In this document: piece by piece, positions 1 to 13,004 of the stretch
Position numbering within the stretch: the stretch's first letter is position 1
Layout: every line of letters starts with the position of its first letter
NCBI RefSeq assembly: GCF_030272615.1
Contig: NC_081409.1
Span: forward strand, 526,056,975-526,120,974
DNA from: Cryptomeria japonica
Lineage: Eukaryota; Streptophyta; Pinopsida; Cupressales; Cupressaceae
DNA length: 64,000 nucleotides
Direction: 5' to 3'
Translations under genes and position numbers: made by a program
The notes under the pieces: model-generated
Database searches by the model: none
Seen by the model: the letters and a program-made list of their open reading frames with translations, nothing else
What the model was told of the DNA's origin: nothing

Positions 1-2458
1 TAACTGCAATGATCATAAACACAGGATCACTCACCAAGTGGGCCCCCTTGGATGAGTGATATCAAACTCCCAACAAAGTTCTATTAACAGATTAGAACAA
101 CATATTCTTATTCATTTCTTCCTGAAAATGATAACATATTCTAAAAGAGAAAATTCAGAATGCTTGTCAAATCTCTGCTCAATTCCTTTCCATCTTGTCT
201 AACTCTAAGAAAGAAGGAAGAGCTTATTATAAAGAAAAGATCAACTATAATGGACAACTCAAGTTACGCCCAAAAGAAGAGGCAGATAATTGTCAGATGA
301 AGGAGATAACTAAGAGCTTGGCTGCAGGAACCGTGGATCTGAAATTGAACCACAGTCTTTGCATGCCAACGTGATATTTTGTGAATTCAATATGCACCAA
401 AGTTAAACTCCCATGGTGAAGTATAACTGCTCTGATTATGCCATACATTGCGCTTGGTCGAATCCCCTTCAGTTTGACCTCCAGTTATCTGAACGTGATT
501 CTCCAGTCCTTAGGTGCGAAAGAAAATCATCCACCGCAACATCAATTATTATCTGCACTAAAACAAAAACAACATACAAGGACATGCATATGTATCTTAC
601 TCAATTAATACATTCATTAACTCACATATGACATTATCCTAAATAATCTGCATATCACAGGGACAAATCATTTGGCTGCAGGAATAAATTGGCATGGCTA
701 CAGGAATTAACCGACAAAGTTCAAACATGATTTCTTAAGTTCAGTTTTAAAACATGGATTACATATAGTCAATTCAAAATACTTTACTATCACAATGCAA
801 CCCAAAAGATACCAAAAAACCTAAGAGTCATGATTAAAAACATGTCAAAGCATCGACTTATCAATTGGGATAGATTCTCTCTTGATTCCCATGGTTGATT
901 TGGGAATTGGTGGTTTGTTTCATGATTCTCTGCATCATTATATTATTTCCTCTCGGGTGATTAAAGAAAACATGAAAGGAGAAAGCTAAGATTTTGACCA
1001 TGTATAGGAAGGTATCGACGACTTTTGGGTAATGCCCTAGATTCAGATGATAAGTGCAATAGTGAGGTGTCCACGATATGTATGGAAGCTAAGAAAAGGT
1101 CATAGTCACAAGGCGTGCACTCTCTACTCATTCAAGGGAATTGTACCCTTGAGTGGTGTGTAGCGGTTACTCCCTTTGGTGCAACTAATAGTAGTCACAT
1201 CGTGATGAGGATTGAATTAATTGTTTATTTGATTTTGAATTTATCGTTATTTTGAGTAATGTGGTTTCATATTTTCCTTACTTGGGCCGGGTCACCAATT
1301 TCTTGTTCCTTTACTTGATTTATCTTTAGTGGCACTTGCCGCATCACGTTCTTGATTAGATTTTGCTGACAATTTTTTTTCTTCTTTTCGTGATTTCAAA
1401 TTATGGACTTGTTTTTTTTTTTTTGCTTCTCTTTTCGTGTTTATGGTGACTTATCCCAAATGTGATTGCATTGTGAGCATGTTATGTGTTAAGTGTTGTT
1501 TCTATCATGTCCCCTTCAGACCTTTGATAGTATGTGCAAGGGAGAACACCGCAGAGAGTTACACAGAACTCGTAAAATTGTTGAGTAGCGACGACATTTA
1601 GTAAATACGCTAGTGGAGTAAATATGCTAGTAAATCCTTGAATATAGCAAGGATAGAAGTGCTTGGGATTGAATAGTCCTACGATGCTCAAATAGTCAAG
1701 TAAACCAGATGATTGAATCTTATGTTTTCTGATCTTGTGTGAGTACTTTTGTATGGTTAATAGATAAGGATGATCAAAATGAGTAGTGTAGCAGAAGCAT
1801 GGTGAGAGAAATTATGTGGTCTACATGTTGAAAGTTCCACAGTTCTAAGGAAATAGGTCACCTAATTTATATGTTCTAAGTTGAATTGACTAAAAAATGG
1901 CCTAAAGAGGTGCACTTTTGAGAAATTTCTCTCGCTTGGACCCATGTCATGGACTTTTTAGCGATTTCGGGACGCCATAGGTAGGAGGAATTGTGCAAAA
2001 GGCCTAATTGTCTACTTATGTGTATACAAATAGATGTTAAAGGAGTATTGATATGCTTAAATAGTGCAGATTATTTTGATATTGCCTACTCAATTGATAA
2101 AAATTAAGAGTTTTGACCCTCACAAATATGGTTAAAGGATGTTATCACGGTAATATTTCAGCAATTCAGTACTTACCTAATAGCTAGTAGGAGGATTATT
2201 ACTTGTTGTCTCTAGATGAATGCATTTGCAACGAACAAATAAGGTAAGAACAAGGAACTCTAAAGTTAAAATCTCACATTCGGTTAGGAAACGACTGAGT
2301 AATATATAGTTGTCGAAGCCCAATATTAGGTAGAACAGATAGACTATTGGTAAGTATGTTGAAGTAGATCTAGTATTCGTTTATTCTTAAGGAGAGCTTC
2401 GATCAGGTAATGCTTGATGTATCTTAACCCTTGTGAATTCCAGGAGTAAGTAAAACCC
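1..2458. other. No recognisable gene; decayed AT-rich DNA
   Basis: All six frames carry only short open stretches, none with a domain I recognise. Because a polypurine tract and an LTR start follow at 2459-2472 on the plus strand, the last 1-1.5 kb is expected to be the 3' internal region of a gypsy-type element. Its coding content is too decayed for me to read. Nothing else is supported. Confidence 0.4.
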
Positions 2459-2471
2459 AAGGGGGGGAGGA
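2459..2471 (+). other. Polypurine tract before a plus-strand LTR
   Basis: AAGGGGGGGAGGA sits directly before TGTAATGCCCC, the layout expected where plus-strand DNA synthesis is primed at the 3' LTR of a gypsy element. The family A element at 57163-57175 has a near-identical tract on the minus strand. Confidence 0.6.
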
Positions 2472-4460
2472 TGTAATGCCCCTCCTCGACCTAGTTGATG
2501 CGATACCTGTGATAGGCTCACCAAGACCATGAGAGGATGTTCAAGATTACAGTTAGGATGCTAGGTATTTTAGTTTCTTAGCGCGACACTAGGCATTATG
2601 CGGATTCATGTTATCTAATGGTTGTATGGAGGATGGTGTAGTGTTCACCTTTGAGTAGATTCTCATTCTACTTTGGTAGACTTGATCAGATCTTTATTTT
2701 TGAGTGATGGATATGATAGACATGATTAGATATACATGATGCATTGATGTTATTTTTGGCTTTTCATGTGTACCTCATTGTTGATCATTGATAGACATTA
2801 CATGATTTCTGAAATTAGTGATTATGTTCATGTTTAGTTACGACCTCATGTGCTTTAGATGTTTAACATGATGATGATCAATTCCTATATGTATATATGT
2901 CATGGTTGATGCAAAGATGGATAGCGTTAGCATGCTGATTATCATGTGCTTAAATAGATTTTACTCATCTTGCTTTATTATTAAATGGACATGCTAACCC
3001 TAGATCGATTTAGTTATGATACGACGGTGCATGTGTTATGTGTTACTATTTAGATACTATGCGACTCTCTATGTGAGGGAATCAATGTCCCTCTTGGCAT
3101 GGTATGCCATGTCGTCATGTCGTCATGTCGTCATGTCATCATGATTGTGAGTATGAGGCATGGTGAGTTTATGTATTGAATTTGTTTGATTTATTTAATG
3201 TGATTTATTGATTATAGAAATAGATTGGTTATTTAATCTATTTAATTTGAGATTAATGATCTATTCTTGATTAAGTAATTATTTAATCTTAATTTGTGAT
3301 TTTAGTGTTATTTCAATTATTAATGTTTAATGATTTGAGACTTATTGTAATTTATAAATATTTGACGATTTTAATTATTTAACTATTTTTACTTTTTAAT
3401 TTAAATCAATAATTATTACTTTATGTCGCTTGAGATTTATTTGACAACTATTATTTAAAGTTGATTGAGATTTTATTAAATAATTATTATTTATAGTTTG
3501 ATTTAATTGATAATGTTGTTTATTGTTTATCGTTTATCTAATTATTTATTTAATCCTTATTCAATTTTTATTTAATGTATTTTTATCCATCTTGATTTAT
3601 TTAATTGAGTGCATTTAATTATTATAATCTTTTTTTATAGTGTGGAATAATGCTAAGGGGATTAAATAATAATATAATTCCTCAATTTATATTGACATAT
3701 TATTTTTGGAATTTTAAATTCCCCATCCAAAAGTTAGTGGGGGAAAAATAAAAGATAGATATGTTATATAGTTTTAAAGAAGACATAATTTAAATGGAGC
3801 AATTTGATTGGTTTGCTGGGAGGTTAGGGCTTTTTAGGAATTTGTCATGATTTCATTTCTTCTTCTTGATCATCCATCATTTTTACTCTCTTTTTTGGGG
3901 GGAGTTATCTGCAAAATTTTGGGGCTTTTACAATTTGTAATTTCTGGAGGAGTTTGGCTGGATTTTTGGTTGCTGCTACAGGATTGGGAGAGGTTCATCT
4001 TCAACAGAACAACTCCTCATTCAAATTCCCCAGGTTGGGTCTAAAAACCTTAGTCTCGTTGAAGATTTTCCTTCAATATTACCTTGTGTCTGCAATTGTT
4101 TTCATGGGTTGAGGTGTTATCAGTAACTTGGGTGGTGTTGTAATATTCTTGATATCTCTGAAAGTTTCTGCAAATTTTCAATGTTCTAAGTCTGCAGGTT
4201 TAAGCTTCTAAGGGTTCAGGGTTTAATAAATTTAAATCATAAAAAAAACCTTTATATGTCTCTTATCCTAAGGGAAGCTCTTTTTAATCGTTACCTTTTT
4301 CACCACTTAACCAGAAGGGTCATTATGTCATTGGAAGGGGCCATTTAAGTCTTAAGCTTAGGCAAGTTTCATTTTTATTAAAGTTGGAATTCTTTAATAT
4401 TCCCTAAGTCCTACATAAGATCTTTAACGCATGTATCAGGTTCCTAAAAGTCGGGCAGGT
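2472..4460 (+). repeat. LTR (family B type), 3' LTR of a decayed plus-strand gypsy element
   Basis: The segment starts with TG right after a polypurine tract. By eye, parts of it resemble the reverse strand of the solo LTR at 45444-50217. Examples are the GAT/CATG-rich first kilobase and the stretch around 3790-3840 with TTTGATTGGT followed by a GAGG..TAGGG..TTTT block. The 3180-3620 part is extremely AT-rich, with repeated TTTAATT words. No matching LTR end was found, so the right border is uncertain and could be hidden by the unit starting near 4460. It could instead be a fragment that was never a full LTR. Confidence 0.45.
3108..3143. repeat. Short tandem repeat, 8-bp unit
   Basis: CATGTCGT occurs three times, then CATGTCAT, then CATGA. 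The tract directly follows a TGGCAT/ATGCCA inverted repeat. It lies inside the family B type LTR. Confidence 0.8.
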
Positions 4461-4464
4461 CTAG

Positions 4465-4860
4465 GAGATCCAACGATAGTCGTGAGACCGTGAAGGGAAA
4501 ATGCGCGTAGAATAGTCTTCGCAACTCAGTGACAAGCTGCCAGTTGCGGGGTCAGGTGGAGATCCAACAGTGGAGTGGTGGTGGTCAAGCGGTGAAGGTT
4601 TCTTAAAGTTTGAGTGATAAGGATTTGATCCAACAGTAGTCGTGAGACCGCAATGGGAAGGTGCAAGTCTTTTACCCATCGGGACTCAACGACTAAAGAC
4701 AGATAGATATAGTATGGCGGGCCCTCTTCGCAAGGCTTAAGTGATTAAACGGAATGTTAGATTTGAGCAATCTAATGGTTGTCGCTAAGCCGTGAATAAG
4801 AGTTGCAAGTTATTTACCCTTCGCAGATCAGCGACTGAAGGAAAAAGCACACTAAAGTCC
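4465..4860. repeat. Three diverged tandem repeats of about 140-160 bp
   Basis: The block GATCCAACgaTAGTCGTGAG at about 4468 returns near 4628 with two changes, and a more diverged version (TCTAATGGTTGTCGCTAAGC) begins near 4770. Each is followed by GACCGTGAA- or CCGTGAAT-like sequence, a TTnACCC or CGCGT stretch and an AnCGACTnAAG ending. The unit is not coding in any frame. It ends about 330 bp before the ATG at 5186. Confidence 0.6.
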
Positions 4861-5185
4861 CTTCTGTCCATTGGAGCGGAAATTTTGAATTTCAAATGAA
4901 TTAAATGCAAAACGTGTGGCTTGGTTAATGAGAATTAATGCTGATTTAACACCAAGGTTGCTTCATAAAATCTTGTTTTGGGATTTTGATTGTCGAAGGC
5001 TTTCAGGAAGGGTTTGCAAAAACAAAGTGTGCAGTTCTTATGAGTTTTCTGGTGACAAGTAAGTTGTTCCGCGACTGCTATATTTGCAATTTCTGCTCTT
5101 GTGTGTTGGCATTGTCTGGTTCTAGAAAATTTGAAGGGTTGTTTGAATCAAAAAGTTAAAATAAGATAAACCCTAAATTATCAAA
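4861..5185 (+). other. Leader-like sequence before the 5186 frame
   Basis: No gene is seen here. The stretch is AT-rich and T-rich, and leads into the first ATG of the long decayed frame at 5186. It may be its 5' untranslated leader. No TATA box or PBS was recognised. Confidence 0.3.
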
Positions 5186-8100
5186 ATGACACCACGACGG
5201 AAATTCAAAGGGAAAATAGATTATCAAGAATGGGTCATCTATGATTATTTTTAATAACAATTGGTTCAATCTACAAATAGTTCTGCCAAACAAAAAGAAC
5301 TTGTACCCAAATATTCTTGCTTGAAAATTGGTGATGGTTTGTTTGACAAAGGACATTGGCTAAGAGATCCCCAAATAGGCATGTTTGGTTTAGGTCTATT
5401 CAGGGTGGGGTTTAGTTAGCGAAATGCATTTGCTCCTGCAAACATCCTATGACAACTAGATGTCGGGAAATTAGTGGTCCCTGGAGTTTTTATGGATGTT
5501 GAGTTGTTGACCCAAATTGCAAAGAATTATGACTTTGTTACCATAATTGTAAGGAATGTAAGTGGAAGCCCTTTGATTAAAATTATAGCTGATGCAATTA
5601 GAAGGGTTTTCCGACTAAATGAATCTTCAAATTACCTAGAGCCGGTTGATTTTGAAATGTTAAAGAAGGTCTATGATACTCAAAACGATCATCTTAGGGG
5701 TGGACCAATGAGGGAATTCTTTGCAAAAATAGGAGGGTTAACATTGGTAGGGCCCAGTACAGTTGAACCTTTCCCTATGAATTTTTTAACTTTGAGAGCT
5801 AAAGGAGTATATTGGTCTCTGTGTCAGATTTTTGGAGAGGATGCAAAAAATGCTATGCCAACTCATTATATGCTCATGATGGCACAAATTCTCAATCCAT
5901 ATATAGTAGTAGCTTATGACTTTGCACCTTACCTAGCAAATGTGATCCATGAGGGTTTGATTAGGATTAATATTGCCAAGGTAGATAGACCTTTTGCCTG
6001 ACATTCTTTGTTAATGCACATGTTCTTGTTCAAGGGTGTAGACTATTTTGCAAAGGGTATGGACTTACTGAGAGTAAAAGATGGTGAAAAAATGCTAGTG
6101 CAATTATGGAGTGCAGATCTATCCTGGGTTAGAGAAGATGCCAACTACTTAAAGTTTGACAGATGTTTTTCATCAAGGTTAAGAATTCTCTTGTGTCAAG
6201 AGAACCTTAGGATCCCAAAATCTCTTCTTGAATTTATCAGACCCAAGGAATTTGCAGAAGATATCAAAATTGTACATAATTGGGGTGATATAATTTTGTA
6301 TCTTGGTTCTACTATTTTTAGAGTGTATGGCTTTAGGGGAATTCCATATTTGCTCCATTATTAGGTCTCGTTAAAAATAGGTATTGCTGAGATCATAAGG
6401 CAGATTGGGGGTCCGTAGGAAGCAAAATTGACAAATAAGGGGAGAGGAACAAATTTTCCAACCATTACCATTGCACACCAATTTGTGATTACTAAAGGGA
6501 GCTGGCTGCATTTTGACAAGTTCTTCAATCCCTACAGATTGGAAACAACAGTTGCAAGATTTGCTGACCTAGAAGATTTTTTCAATGGCATGTTCAAAAA
6601 TAAGGTCAGGCGTGGTGCTAAAATCTATCAATTCCACTTCCCTGAGGATTTAATAAGAAATGAGTTTAATTTGGTGGAGCAAGAGGTGAGGAAAGAAAAA
6701 TGGTTGGTATATAAAAGAACTCTTGAATTTGTCTAGTATTTTGATAAAAGCTATGATCCACTGAAGAGATTTCATCCATTTGGGGAAAAGGAAATTTTTT
6801 TAATAGAATATTTTGAGGACACCATGCAAACCCTAAATGAGAAAAAAAGATGCAGTAATAAAGGTGAATCCTGAAAAGGCCAAACTCATCTTGACTAAAC
6901 CTATCTTTGCTAAGATCATTCCTCCTGGTGAATATGTACTGTATAAGAAATCAGGCTATAATGTGGTGATGCCTAGGAGGGATGAGCCTTCTACATCAGA
7001 GGGAAAAAGGCCAATGGAGGAGGCTCCTGAGTTCCAGACTTCCCCAAAGAGGCAGAGATTGGAGGAAGATGCACAACAAGTGAGGCTATGTATTCACCTT
7101 CACAATCCCCATTACCTATAGGTGATGAGAAAGTCATAGCTGAGCAACTAATGCACTTAGGAAGCTTGGGACAAATTTCTTTTACTTATGGAGAATTGCA
7201 GGAGGGAGTGCCAGAGGAGCCAACAGGTGCTAAAATGGATTTATCTATTGAGGAATTTGCTGGAAGAGAATTGGATCATGTTATAAAACAGGTCTGTGAT
7301 GAGTTTTTGGCCGATGACAATTTTGTGAGGTTAGGAGCCTTTTTGCAATTTGTTTGGAGAAAGCATATGGTTCAGTTTAAGGAGAGATGTGAAAAAAGAC
7401 AAGTTGAGCAACCAAAGAAAGATCCATCTGCTATTGAATGAGAAATTAAACAAGAAATGCTAAAATAATTTGAGTTGATTACCCCAGAGGAGAGAAAATT
7501 AATTGAAAGTGCCGGAGTGTTGATTCTCCAAGAGTGGTATATAGAAGATGCTGTGGTTTTTGATGCAGTAAGAAAATAAACTAAGCCCCTGGAGGGGATA
7601 ACCTATAGTAATGACCATGCAGCTCTTATAATGTGGTCATTAAAAAGAGAAGAGAACATAAGAAGGGGTGAATCCTTAAGGTTTGATTACTCAGGGGGGA
7701 TGATAGTGAAGAGGGTCAAAGATACAGCTGCAAGAGAAGCTGATAGCATGACTTTAGAGTCTGCTAAGTTTGGAATGGCAGTGGCTGAGAAGGAGGCAAA
7801 GGAGAAGGTAGATCTTTAGGTAAAATTAGAAGTAATTCTCAAGACTTACAATGATGCAAAGATTGAAATCGCTTGGAAGGACAAAACAATTGCAGAATTA
7901 AAAGGTAGATTGGAAGGATAACAACAACAGGGTGGGTCCTCTCAATTGATGATTGCCTCTTCTCCTACCAAGCCCCCTTCTTCTATTCCTATAATTGAAT
8001 TTCCTCCTTTCCCCATGACTTCTAGCTTTCAGTTAATAGAGAGTGTTCAAGATGAAATTGAAAAGTTAAAGCAGGCTCAGTCAATATTGGCAAATAAGTA

Positions 8101-8797
8101 TGAAGAAAAAGTGAGAGAAACTATTTTGAAATTTGCCAATACTGTTCAGGTAGCAATTGTATATTTGAACATGAAAAGAATAATGAATCTCTTGGATTCT
8201 TTGAAGGAGGAAAAGGCTACTTTGGAACTAGTCTTAGACAAGTGGATTGCAAGAGAAGTGGACCTAGAGTCAATATATTCATTATCTCAGGAAGAAGTAG
8301 ATGTTGATGATGTAATTAAGTCTACTTATGAATTAGTTAAAGACTTGTCCAGGTTTGTAGCTGAAAGAATAGATATTGAAAGAAGAACAGGTTTATTCCA
8401 AAAGGAATATGCCAAGGAAAAGTTTGAATTGTTTCCTGGAGGTTTCTTAAGTGCAAACAAAATGAAAGACAAGGGAGTGTGGATTGAGGAGCTAGATCAT
8501 AGGATGTCTGAAAGTATAAATAATATTATAAACATGGATAATACATTTTTGTTTATTCAAACTATTGAGGAAATTGAAAAGGAAAAATCATATTTTGGCT
8601 TTTTAGAAATAGAGGTTAAACAATTAAGGATGAAACATAAAAGTTTGAATAAACAAAAGCTTAAAATTATCAACTTTTCTTGGCCCAATGATGGTATGTT
8701 CAAAGTATGGGAAAGCAAGTACATTTTGAAAGAGACGAGAGAAAAACAAGGTCCTACTAATGCTCCAACATGTGATAGTTCGTCGGCATCCTGAAGC
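5186..8797 (+). pseudogene. Decayed ~1,200-codon frame of unknown family, mobile-element-like
   Basis: A single plus-strand frame runs from ATG at 5186 to the TGA ending at 8797. It is broken by about a dozen in-frame stops (for example near 5417, 5450, 5999, 6362, 6416, 6734, 7439 and 7817). A shift near 6845, in an A-run, is reversed near 7085. The N-terminal half is a globular helical domain with the well-kept stretches FFAKIGGLTLVG and LLMHMFLFKGVDYF. The middle has a basic nuclear-signal-like SPKRQR motif (near 7045). The last 280 residues (7946-8794) are charged and coiled-coil-like (EIEKLKQAQ, DSLKEEKATL). I do not recognise the family. It lacks reverse transcriptase, integrase, protease and zinc-knuckle motifs. 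The helical part resembles the extra ORF of the LINE at 45167-50703. It may be a Gag-like or captured gene carried by a non-autonomous element. Confidence 0.5.
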
Positions 8798-10193
8798 AGT
8801 TGGTTTTTTGTAACAGATTTTGAGTAATTGGAACCTTGAAGATTTGAGGAAAAAATAGCTTAAGACAAAGGCGCCATATGTCAGGAACTTGCCGTTTTTG
8901 TGGTTTTCCAGTTGGATGACCAATTAGTTATAGAAACACGCATTCCAAAAAAATCTATGCTTCTCTCTCAATTGTAGTCTTATAATCGGATTAAATTTTC
9001 GAGGGGATGATTGTCAAGATAGGAATATTCTTCTAGGGAAGTCCAAAGCTTGTTGCATCCAAAGTTCTATAAAAGGATACCAGGACTGCCTAGAAATCAT
9101 CACAAAATTTTGTAGCGAAGCTCTGGCGAAATATATGCAGACTTTGTTTTTGGCACTTTGAATCATTCTTGTATCTCTGTAATCTTTGATGAGGGAATAA
9201 TAATATACAGTCAAAATATTTCAAGCTCAGATATGTGTTGTCTTTATGTTTGCATGTTGGTTTTCATTTTTTAATTAAATAATCAAGGATTGTTTAATTA
9301 GATGATTTTCAAGGAAATTATTGGGAATGTTTTAAGTCTTTTTCTCAAGGATGAAAATTAAATATACTTAATTCATCCTTATTGATATCAGTATATTCAC
9401 ATGAATTTGATGACTTGGTCTAGTACAGATTAGAAGTCTGTATATGTCAAGCATATACAAATTTAATAGATCAAAAATAGTGACATGTATATGAATTCTG
9501 TTGTTAGATTTCAGTCTGGTTTTCCATGACTCTAATGTCCGGATAAGGCATTGGTCTAAATTGCTAGTATTTGTGACTTCTTTGTGGTCCTATACAATCA
9601 AAACAAATTTTTCATTCATGTTTGGTTTCAATAAATTGAAGAAGTTTGTAGAAACTCGCGCTAGTTTTCTGTAAACCATCTACTAGGTTGTGAGAAAGCA
9701 GTCACAATTAGGTTAACCCGCCTAATCTTTTTAAAGCTTGAAGTGTAGGAGGTTTTTTCCTTGTAAACCTCGTTAATTTTGTCTTGTTTCCTATTCTTGT
9801 TGTTCTCTTCTTTTGTAAAAAAAGGCATAATTTGTGAAGAGAAAACAAATTAGTCAGAAATAAAGACCAACATGAGGAATATGTGTGAATTCCATTGCAT
9901 ATTAAGTTTTTTGTGAATGTTGGTATTGGAGAAATAAAGTTTATTTACTATGTTTTCTTGGATAGTGAATGATTAGTTAGCTCTTCTTTTATTTCTACAT
10001 CTTGAATGTACAACTGAAAGATTGAATGTTTGTTTTCTTTTCCTTACAGTCTAAAACCCTTCATTATGGAAATTTAGCTTCTAGTAAATCTAGTGTTTAA
10101 AATTTAGTGCATATGTTTGAGAATTTAATTGTTGAATCCCTTCATGGGATGAGGAGTTTTTGATCATGAAATTCAAATTTTACTCCTTTATAG
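8798..10193 (+). other. Downstream region with LTR-like promoter and ending
   Basis: No gene is seen. At 9001-9010 a short purine stretch (CGAGGGGATGAT) precedes TGTCAAGATAGG, which could be a polypurine tract and LTR start. A TATA-like CTATAAAAGGAT lies at 9067-9078. Near 9745-9775 GTAGGAGGTTTTTTCC followed by TTGTAAACCTC resembles the U5 hairpins of plant LTRs. No second copy of this LTR exists in the window, so the call rests on motifs alone. Confidence 0.3.
9067..9078 (+). promoter_or_regulatory. TATA-like box, CTATAAAAGGAT
   Basis: This 12-mer is identical to one at 25444-25455 inside a B-type LTR fragment. It is placed about 60 bp after the possible LTR start at 9011. Inferred retrotransposon promoter. 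Confidence 0.4.
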
Positions 10194-10993
10194 TGAAGTA
10201 GTCATCGGTGAGGAGGGACCTCAAAGAGATCAATCCGGATCGGTCAGCAAGAGAAAACACAATAGAAATACAAAGATATGATTGAGGCAATGCAAAATTG
10301 ATTATTTTATTGCATGAAATCTGATTACATCCAAACGGTAACAATCGAGTTACAACATACCGGCTCACATGCCTAGTAGAATGGGTCACAATCGAGACCT
10401 TGGATCTTAAGATCAAACTTCTACACATAGTATAGCTACTTGATTCTCTCCTTCCTTCCATTCTAATGCATAATTACAAATATATATATTAATCCAAAGG
10501 ATCTAGTCGGCTCAAAAGGGATCAAAACCCGAAGAATGAGACCTAACATGTAAAATAACAAGGTCGGCCTCCGCCAAGATATTCCTCCTGAAAATCCAAA
10601 GGATGAAATGTAGATCATGGGAAAAGGTTGGCCATATGCCAAGGAACATTGTAATCAATTCCTAAGGCTTCGCAAGCTTCAGAAGGGGTTCTGGTAGATC
10701 GCCAGAATAGGTCCAGGCAATTGATAACAAAGGAATCTCAACGAGTAATAAGAAACTATCATGGAAACCGGTAGTGATATGTTGTCAAAAAATGATCTAA
10801 ATGTGATGCAATCTAGAAGAAAGAAAGATGATCAAGTCTTTAGGTAGAATCCAACTCCACAAGATCCATCGAGACAAAAGCGAGACACACAGAAAGGAAA
10901 ACTGAAACTACAAACAAAAAAACAAAACATAAATGAAAATATTTTTGGTTGATGCAAGATTGCTATGAATCAGGGATGCTCCTACATTAGACA
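10194..10993 (-). repeat. 3' LTR of the chromovirus
   Basis: It matches 22376-23151 over its length and 15642-15665 at its left end, including the GTGAGGAGGGACCTC site where the other LTR is split. It begins TG and ends CA. A short ORF on the minus strand here has a parallel in the other LTR and is not a gene. Confidence 0.85.
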
Positions 10994-11044
10994 TCCAGGG
11001 TTATTGAAAAATTGAGCCTCTCACTTTGCTATGGTCAGAGGGAA

Positions 11045-12630
11045 ACTAAGGTGGTCTACCTCTACTTGAGAAATCCAAGATGAATCTTCAACAGGTATGT
11101 CCTTCCACTTCACAAGATATTCCTTAAACTGACTGCTCTGGGTACTACGCCCAATCCTACTCTCCAAAATCTCTTCAATCTGATCTGGTTCCTTCTAGGG
11201 AAACCGTATCTCAAAGTCTGCAACACTTTTCTCACTAAATTCTGGTTCATGGTACTCATGAAGATCTGCAATGTTGAATATAAGTGAAATACTTAGACTA
11301 TCTGGTAACTCCACTTCATATGCATTTCTAGAATTGAACTTCCTCAAAATCCTGCAAGGTGCAAACTTCTTCATCTGCAACTTATTAAAGTTCCAACCGG
11401 CAATCTCTATTTTCTTAGATATACCATCACTTCATCGCCAACTTCAAACTCCTAATGTCTCCTCTTCTCATATGCCTTCTCCTTATACTTGGCGTTCATG
11501 CCTTCCTAATGTTGTTTAACCTGAATATGCAATGATGTCATGTGATTTGCAAAGTCTTCTACTTCTGAACATCTTCAGTCCTCACTACTAATGTCTCTCA
11601 ACTCTGATATACCTCTAGAATGCACTCTAGTAACAATCTCAAAAGTTATTTTTTCGGTAATTCTTTTCACTAAATTGTTGTAGGCAAACTCTGCTTGTGC
11701 AAGGATCAAATCCCAACTTATGGTTTTATCTCCCACTAAACATCTCAACAAGTTTCCCAAACTCTGGTTAACTACTTTTGTCTGTCCATCAGTCTGTGGA
11801 TGAAAAGTAGAACTGAACTTCAAATCCATCTTCATCTTCTTCCAAAGTACTCTCAAAAAATATCCAGCAAACTTAGTGTCTCTATCTGAGACTATGCTCT
11901 TAGGTAATCCATGCAATCTCACCACTTCCTTGAAAAATAGGTCTGCTACATGCAATGCATCTAATGTCTTCTTACAAGGTATGAAATGAGCCATCTTCGA
12001 GAATCTATCCACTACCAAAAATATAGAATCATTCCCTTTTTGTGTCTTAGGCAATCCAAGTACAAAATTCATGGTTATATCCTCCCAAGGTCTTACCAGT
12101 ACTATCAAAGGTTTATACAATCCCACATTTTGACTACTACCCTTTGCAACTTGACAAACTCTACAAATTGACACATATCTCTTAACATGCTTATGAATCT
12201 AGGGCCAAAAGTATTGCTCACTCTCCAATTCTATTGTTTTGTCAATGCCAAAATGTCTAGCTAAACCTCCATGACGTTTCTCCTTTATCACATTCTCTCT
12301 CATAGAACTCTTAGGTATGCACAATTGAACTCCTCTAAATAACATCCCATCCTGAATGGAATAATCCAACCATTTTCTTTTGTCTCCCATAACCGGTTCT
12401 CTATATTCTTTCCAAGGTTCTACAAAATCCGAGTCTTCATCATACAAGGTCTTCAAATCTTCAAATCCTAATACTGTCACTCTCATCTCTGTCAGAAAAT
12501 TCCTTCTCCTACTCAATGCATCAACAACTTTGTTAGATTTCCCACTTCTATGCTTTAACACAAAGGTGTAACTCTGCAAGAATTCTACCCATCTCATATG
12601 TCTCTGATTCAACTTACTCTGATTGTTCAA
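11045..12630 (-). pseudogene. Chromovirus integrase with C-terminal chromodomain, broken
   Basis: The integrase inserts element cDNA, and the chromodomain directs it to modified chromatin. From 12630 down: the end of RNase H with the DALSRR signature, then the H2C2-type zinc region (HGGLARHFG... then CRVCQVAKG near 12160), then the core at 12100-11700. Within the core the SDRD aspartate is kept. The first acidic site reads ITMNFVLGLP, with Asn where the family has Asp, and the DGQTKVVNQ motif has Lys where the family has Glu. Two of the three catalytic acids are therefore lost. The C-terminal domain (11380-11195) ends at a TAG at 11195-11197. The same frame then continues as a chromodomain (about 11181-11047) with FKEYLVKWKD and SSWISQ. 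Confidence 0.85.
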
Positions 12631-13004
12631 ATACTACAAAGCTTGATGATCTGTATACAACACAACCTCCTTAGGCAACAAGTAATGTCTCCACTTCTTT
12701 AAGGCTTAAAATATGGCATAAAACTCCTAATCATACACTAAATAACTCGTCCAGGCATCATTCAATTTCTCACTAAAATAGGCTACTGCTCTTCCTTGTT
12801 GACTCAAGACTGCTCCTATTGCTATTCCACTTGCATCACAATCCACTTGAAATACTTTATTGAAATCCGGTAAAGCTAACACAGGTTTCTTAGTCACTTC
12901 TTGCTTAATAGTTCAATAAATTTGTTTGCTCTAGTGGTCTACTTGAATTCCTTCCAATCTCCTCTTGTGGTCTCTGTCATAGGGTTACAAACTGAACTGA
13001 AATT
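12631..13004 (-). pseudogene. Chromovirus RNase H region, decayed
   Basis: This gap between the RT and integrase frames is where RNase H belongs. The minus strand shows fragments of the connection and RNase H domains interrupted by stops and frame changes, and the frame differs between its two neighbours. No intact catalytic set can be read. Confidence 0.6.

Noticed and set aside
10180-10461. Short minus-strand ORF, with a similar one at 22325-22552
   Set aside because: The two are the same LTR sequence in both chromovirus LTRs, not genes.
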